Shown: one piece after another, positions 7,588 through 10,950 of the stretch
Layout of the letters: every line of letters starts with the position of its first letter
Numbering within the stretch: the first letter of the stretch is position 1
DNA from: Candidatus Omnitrophota bacterium
GTDB taxonomy: Bacteria; Omnitrophota; Gorgyraeia; Pluralincolimonadales; Pluralincolimonadaceae
DNA: 10,950 nucleotides
Assembly (NCBI GenBank): GCA_028706795.1
Contig: JAQTVK010000017.1
Span: 1-10,950 of the forward strand
Direction: 5' to 3'
Notes under the pieces: generated by a model
Database searches by the model: none
Told to the model about the DNA's origin: nothing
Seen by the model: the letters and a program-made list of their open reading frames with translations, nothing else
Translations under genes and position numbers: made by a program

Positions 7588-8715
7588 ACCATTCTTCTCG
7601 ATAGTCTCCAGCACAAGCAGGACGATATCGCTCGCCGATGAAGGCTTGCCCAGCTGTTTCGCCTTCGACCTCATCGTTTCGAGGGTCTCCTTTGACCTGT
7701 AAAGCGCCTCCAGTTTATCGAGGGTCTCGCCGATAGTCTTTACTCCCACCCCCACCCCATGCTTTTCCAGGAACATAAGGTTGCTCTCTTCCTGTCCCGG
7801 GATATAAGTGTTGGCTATGACAGGCACGCCTTTGACCATCGCTTCGGAGATGCTCAGGCCGCCGGGCTTGGATATCATCACGTCGGAGGCATCCATCAAT
7901 TCGTTCACGTTATCGACAAAACCGTAAGGCTTGATAAATACCTTCGATCTTTTTGCAATATCCTCTATTTCCCTGAGGAGCCCTTCGTTCCTGCCGCATA
8001 CAACGATGATCTGGAACGGCTCTGACGTCCCGGCGATAGTCTCGACCATCTCAGGTATAGGGCCGACGCCCAGCCCGCCCCCGATTATGAGGACGGTAAA
8101 TAAGCCCTCTTTCAAGCCGAGCTTCTGTACCGCCTCGGCGCGCTCCAGCTTCTTCGTAAATTTCTCCTGGACCGGGATGCCTAGCACCCTTATCCTGCCG
8201 GCCTGTATGCCTTTGCTCACAAGCTCGTTCTTGGTGTATTCGGCCGCCGCGACATATATGTCCACCTGCGACGATATCCAGAAATCATGTACCCCGTAAT
8301 CCGTGACGCAAGTGATGAGTTTGCCGTCATAGAGTTTCGACATTTTAAGGTTAGATACGATATCCGTCGCCAGGAAATGAGTAGCAACGATGCAGTCCGG
8401 CTTCTCCTTCCTTATGAAGGAATACAGTTTATGCCCGTTTATGAAATTCATCATGCGCCTCACCGTCCTGATAAGCGGGCGCAGGGGCTTGAAGTCGGTA
8501 AAATAGAACGAGAATGTCCAGAGGAACGGCGCCTTTGAGACCATGAAGTTATATCCCCAGACATAGGTAAAGCTGAATAGCCGGTTTGCGTATTGCAGGG
8601 AATCTACCACCCTTACGTCGTGGCCTGTGTTCGCCTTATCGAAGGCGTCCTTTATCGCCAGGGCGGCGCTCTTGTGCCCGGCCCCGGCCTGCGCATGGAT
8701 GATAAATATCTTCAT
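7576..8715 (-). CDS. MGDG-synthase-type GT28 glycosyltransferase
   Basis: A 379-residue two-domain (GT-B) glycosyltransferase. The N-terminal domain opens with MKIFIIHAQAGAGHKSAALAI, the GAGH signature of MGDG synthase/processive diacylglycerol glucosyltransferase (UgtP-like) enzymes, which are relatives of MurG. THFLATDIV (112-120) and TCVTDYGVHDFW (135-146) are further family landmarks. The C-terminal donor domain shows a Gly-rich turn, IIGGGLGVGPIPEM (210-223), and the nucleotide-sugar site SKPGGLSISEAMVKGVPVI (282-300) with PGQEESN at 306-312. It probably adds a sugar to a lipid at the inner face of the cytoplasmic membrane; the acceptor cannot be read from sequence. The ATG at 8715 is set by an AGGAG 6 bases upstream and overlaps the gmhB-like stop as ATGA; a GTG six codons earlier lies upstream of that site. 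Neighbouring sugar genes support an envelope glycolipid role. Confidence 0.88.
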   Translation of the reverse strand: MKIFIIHAQAGAGHKSAALAIKDAFDKANTGHDVRVVDSLQYANRLFSFTYVWGYNFMVSKAPFLWTFSFYFTDFKPLRPLIRTVRRMMNFINGHKLYSFIRKEKPDCIVATHFLATDIVSNLKMSKLYDGKLITCVTDYGVHDFWISSQVDIYVAAAEYTKNELVSKGIQAGRIRVLGIPVQEKFTKKLERAEAVQKLGLKEGLFTVLIIGGGLGVGPIPEMVETIAGTSEPFQIIVVCGRNEGLLREIEDIAKRSKVFIKPYGFVDNVNELMDASDVMISKPGGLSISEAMVKGVPVIANTYIPGQEESNLMFLEKHGVGVGVKTIGETLDKLEALYRSKETLETMRSKAKQLGKPSSASDIVLLVLETIEKNGQHS

Positions 8716-9290
8716 TTTTTTCTCCTGTCCCACTTTAATATGAATTCCGCCGCCTCCAAAAGGTCCCGCTTGATGAAATCCGGCTTGGCCGCCCAGCCTT
8801 TATCCTTCCTCGACCTTACCTTGCCCGACAATACCAAAAGCGTCCTGCATCCTACCGCCTTCCCGGCCTGGACATCCCTGATATTATCGCCCACAAAAAA
8901 AGCTTTCTTGAAGTCAATCGGCCCCCTCTTAAGGGCTTTCTTGAAGAGCCCGGTCTTGGGCTTCCTGCAGCCGCAGTTATCCTCGGTGCGATGAGGGCAG
9001 TAATAGGCCGCGGTTATCTTACCGCCTGCCTTTTCCGCCTCCCTCATCATTTTATCCGTTATGCGCTTAAGGTCGCGCATCGAGAAATACTTCTTTGCGA
9101 TGCCGGCCTGGTTGGAGATTATATATATCGAATACCCGGCACCTGTAAGCTTCTTTATGGCACGTTTTACTCCCGGCAGGAACTTGAAATCCTTCCATTT
9201 GGTCACGTATTGGAATTTCAAATGTTCGGGGTCCTTGTTTATGACCCCGTCCCTGTCGAGGAATATTACCTTATTTTGCTCTTTGGCCAT
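8712..9290 (-). CDS. gmhB: HAD-IIIA phosphatase, GmhB-like (heptose 1,7-bisphosphate 7-phosphatase)
   Basis: A 192-residue cytoplasmic phosphatase of the HAD-IIIA class. GmhB removes the 7-phosphate of D-glycero-manno-heptose 1,7-bisphosphate on the way to ADP-heptose (or GDP-heptose with the alpha anomer). The nucleophile motif FLDRDGVIN gives Asp12 and Asp14. SNQAG (59-63) is motif II, the zinc-loop ligands Cys98, His100, Cys106 and Cys108 lie in CPHRTEDNCGC, CRKPKTG follows at 108-114, and GDNIRDV (134-140) is the final acidic motif. Length and zinc loop match GmhB; the closely related histidinol-phosphatase domain shares these features, but the surrounding glycosyltransferases favour heptose. 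A GGGAG lies 7 bases before the ATG. The start overlaps the upstream GT2 gene by 20 bases. Other heptose genes (gmhA, hldE) are not in the window. Confidence 0.87.
   Translation of the reverse strand: MAKEQNKVIFLDRDGVINKDPEHLKFQYVTKWKDFKFLPGVKRAIKKLTGAGYSIYIISNQAGIAKKYFSMRDLKRITDKMMREAEKAGGKITAAYYCPHRTEDNCGCRKPKTGLFKKALKRGPIDFKKAFFVGDNIRDVQAGKAVGCRTLLVLSGKVRSRKDKGWAAKPDFIKRDLLEAAEFILKWDRRKK
8722..8726 (-). promoter_or_regulatory. Ribosome binding site setting the GT28 start
   Basis: AGGAG on the minus strand lies 6 bases before the ATG at 8715, inside the end of the preceding gene. It argues against the in-frame GTG at 8733, which would place this sequence inside the coding region. Confidence 0.8.
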
Positions 9291-10041
9291 AAGTCAGCTC
9301 CCAGTATTTGGCCCATTTCATGAAATGCACGTACGAATAAAGCGCCGAAAATATGAAACCTGTCATTCCTTCCCTGAATCCCTGTTTTTTGATATAAAAT
9401 TTCCAGAAGACCTTAGCGGGTTTAAAATACAGGTTATACTTTACATGCCTTCCGGTGAGGACCCCTCTTTCGCGCAGGAAATCCTTCGCCTCATAATTAG
9501 TATACCTGTTCTGCCTGGAGATAAACTGCGATAGGGACGTAAAAGGACGGTGTTCGATCTCCTCTTCGATCGTCCCCTGCTGCCCGTCCAATTTCAGGCG
9601 CTCGTGTATAAGGCCTTCATACCGGCCCGATCCCTTCCTGAAGAAATGCGAGGAATAATGGTACCATCCGCCGTACCTCATCGGATGTCCCAGGAAAAAA
9701 TTCTTGCGCCTGAACTTGTAACCGACATACGGCCCGGGCGAGGCCATGGCATCCTTCAGGGCCTTCGCGAGGCCCGAAGTCACGACCTCGTCGGCATCGA
9801 GCTGGAGTATCCAATCGCCGGTAGCGCTGTCGATGCCCTTATTCCTCTCTTCCGCGAAACCCTTGAATTCGCTGAGGATTATCCTGTCCGTATACCCCTT
9901 GCAGATCTCTACGGTCCGGTCGGCAGAGAAACCGTCCACGATTATTATCTCGTCTGCCCATTTTACGCTTTCGAGGCAATCCTTTATCGAGTTCTCCGCG
10001 TCCTTTGTGATGACCACGGCGCTAAGCCTTGGGTTTGGCAT
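9271..10041 (-). CDS. GT2 glycosyltransferase, WaaE/KdtX-like (paralog B)
   Basis: A 256-residue GT-A fold family 2 glycosyltransferase. The N-terminus AVVITKDAENSIKDCLESVKWADEIIIVD (8-36) is the nucleotide-binding start, DRTVEI follows at 41-46, and LQLDADE (79-85) holds the metal-binding DxD. The C-terminal region has RYGGWYHYSSHFFRKG (122-137), an IHERL motif (145-149), and aromatic and basic helices around 205-245 that probably sit on the membrane surface. The overall shape matches the WaaE/KdtX group, which adds glucose or a similar hexose to LPS inner core. AGGAG lies 4 bases before the ATG at 10041. It overlaps its upstream paralog by 20 bases and the following gmhB-like gene by 20 bases. 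The exact sugar and acceptor are unknown. Confidence 0.9.
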   Translation of the reverse strand: MPNPRLSAVVITKDAENSIKDCLESVKWADEIIIVDGFSADRTVEICKGYTDRIILSEFKGFAEERNKGIDSATGDWILQLDADEVVTSGLAKALKDAMASPGPYVGYKFRRKNFFLGHPMRYGGWYHYSSHFFRKGSGRYEGLIHERLKLDGQQGTIEEEIEHRPFTSLSQFISRQNRYTNYEAKDFLRERGVLTGRHVKYNLYFKPAKVFWKFYIKKQGFREGMTGFIFSALYSYVHFMKWAKYWELTYGQRAK

Positions 10042-10801
10042 TCAACTCCTTGTATTTCGCGTAACTTAAGAACTGGTAAAATCCGCTGTTTACCGCCACC
10101 ATAAGGCCGATGACGCCGTCGCGGTATCCTCTATTCCCGACATAGCACCTGACGAACCTGTCGAAGGTGCGCCACAACGCCACATGCAGCGGCATCTTCT
10201 TGCCCGTCGAAAACCACTTTTCCGCCTCTTTCGAGGTCTGGCCGTTCAGGGAATCGACGAGTTCAGCGAAATTTTCGTAGGAATAATGGATTATATCGCC
10301 CTTTAGGCGTCCGCACTTTCCGTCGTAGAAGACGCGCGGGTGCACGGCTGCCTCTTCGTACTTGAACCTGCCCTTCCTGAAGAACCTGTCTTTATACCCC
10401 GGATACCACCCGCCCCATTTCACCCAGTAATCGCCGATATAATTGCGCATCGGCACAGCAAAAACGACATACTCGCTAAGTTTATTATCCGCGTCCTCTT
10501 TGATCACGCGCGCGATCTCTTCTTTTAATTCGGGGCTTATAATCTCATCGGCATCCAGGCTGAAGACCCACCCGTTCTTCGCCTGCGAGTAGGCGTAATT
10601 CCTGTGGACGCCTTCTATGTCCATCTTCCTCTCGAATATCCTGTCCGTGTAGCGGCGCGCGATCTCGACGGTCCTGTCCGAGCTCATATCGTCCACTATC
10701 ACGATATCGTCGGCCCATTTCACGCTATCGAGGCAGGCTGCGATCCGCTTCTCCTCGTTCTTTACTATTATGACCGCCGAAACCGGTATCTTCTGTTCCA
10801 T
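10022..10801 (-). CDS. GT2 glycosyltransferase, WaaE/KdtX-like (paralog A)
   Basis: A 259-residue GT2 enzyme with the same layout as the next gene: AVIIVKNEEKRIAACLDSVKWADDIVIVD at 9-37, SSDRTVEIARRYTDRI at 40-55, the DxD in SLDADE at 81-86, and KWGGWYPGYKDRFFRKG at 128-144. Shared blocks (SVKWAD, DRTVEI, YTDRI, GGWY, FFRKG) show that the two arose by duplication, but they are clearly diverged, so they probably act at different steps of one glycan. AAVHPRV (151-157) stands where paralog B has an IHERL motif. Residues 205-250 are aromatic and basic, consistent with association with the cytoplasmic face of the inner membrane. The ATG is 3 bases after the upstream gene's stop, with AGGGAA 9 bases ahead. 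Confidence 0.9.
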   Translation of the reverse strand: MEQKIPVSAVIIVKNEEKRIAACLDSVKWADDIVIVDDMSSDRTVEIARRYTDRIFERKMDIEGVHRNYAYSQAKNGWVFSLDADEIISPELKEEIARVIKEDADNKLSEYVVFAVPMRNYIGDYWVKWGGWYPGYKDRFFRKGRFKYEEAAVHPRVFYDGKCGRLKGDIIHYSYENFAELVDSLNGQTSKEAEKWFSTGKKMPLHVALWRTFDRFVRCYVGNRGYRDGVIGLMVAVNSGFYQFLSYAKYKELNAKPKA

Positions 10802-10804
10802 AAT

Positions 10805-10950
10805 TTAAATTTCCCTGATCTCCGCGCCGCGGAATAACCGGTAACCCGTGAGCGCGGCGCGCAGCACGGGATCGCCTGTATATATCCTGTCGTACCTCTT
10901 TTTCTTTATAATGATATTCCAAAATGACTTTAACTTAAAGAAATTTTTAG
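10805..10950 (-). CDS. C-terminal end of an unidentified protein (5' part beyond window)
   Basis: A minus-strand frame is open from the window edge to a TAA at 10805-10807 and gives 47 residues, rich in Lys, Arg and aromatics (FFKLKSFW at the start, then IIIKKKRYDRIYTGDPVL). No start codon is visible because the gene continues outside the window. The stop is 3 bases before the next gene's ATG, the same tight spacing as the rest of the run, which supports this as a true gene rather than chance. It is most likely another envelope-glycan gene by position. The family cannot be recognised from this fragment. Confidence 0.6.
   Translation of the reverse strand, partial: KNFFKLKSFWNIIIKKKRYDRIYTGDPVLRAALTGYRLFRGAEIREI

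Noticed and set aside
7593..7616. A TTG start giving a longer uracil-DNA glycosylase
   Set aside because: The extra residues are a different-frame reading of the GT28 end and do not resemble the family; the ATG at 7592 is simpler.
8716..8733. A GTG start for the GT28 enzyme
   Set aside because: It would bury the AGGAG that is ideally placed for the ATG at 8715.
10725..10922. Minus-strand open frame of 65 codons at the right edge
   Set aside because: It overlaps the start of a clear GT2 gene and competes with the frame whose stop sits 3 bases before that gene; its sequence is charge-rich and unlike a real domain.

Overview
The window is a dense bacterial segment with about 96% coding by inspection, moderate GC, and no stretch over 300 bases without a gene. 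All but one gene lie on the minus strand. Genes for heptose processing (GmhB type) and WaaE/KdtX-like core glycosyltransferases point to a diderm bacterium with a heptose-containing envelope glycan. The gene mix plus a GGTGACAGTATAC-type palindrome is reminiscent of uncultivated lineages such as Omnitrophota, but that is a low-confidence taxonomic guess from the sequence alone.

Region 1 (about 10950 down to 4858, minus strand) is one run of tightly packed or overlapping genes. In transcription order they are: the C-terminus of an unidentified protein, two paralogous GT2 glycosyltransferases, a GmhB-like HAD phosphatase, an MGDG-synthase-type GT28 glycosyltransferase, a family 4 Fe-S uracil-DNA glycosylase, and the helicase PriA. 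It therefore joins envelope glycan assembly to DNA repair and replication restart in what looks like a single transcript. A 33-bp tandem duplication lies on the GT28/UDG junction.

Region 2 (4252-4854, plus strand) is a single TPR protein with a near-consensus sigma-70 promoter and a strong ribosome binding site. It converges on priA with a 3-base gap. It diverges from def across a 98-base region holding back-to-back promoters; the def promoter sits so close to its ATG that the message should be leaderless or nearly so.

Region 3 (4153 down to 2724, minus strand) is def-fmt, encoding the N-formylmethionine cycle, with a 4-base ATGA overlap. The fmt stop codon lies inside an imperfect 55-bp palindrome (2680-2734) that resembles a REP element of the kind linked to RAYT transposases. 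The Fmt protein has Gly at the position of the usual active-site Asn.

Region 4 (2676 down to 1, minus strand) starts from an extended -10 promoter and encodes a CBS-domain protein with a large unrecognised N-terminal part, then two tandem GalT-like nucleotidyltransferases, the second cut by the window edge. The first GalT has lost a conserved Asn-x-Phe motif that the second keeps. This three-gene nucleotide-sugar module is the least explained part of the window. I did not find a clear-cut new defence or mobile system; the best leads are this module, the palindrome at the end of fmt, and the duplicated gene junction.
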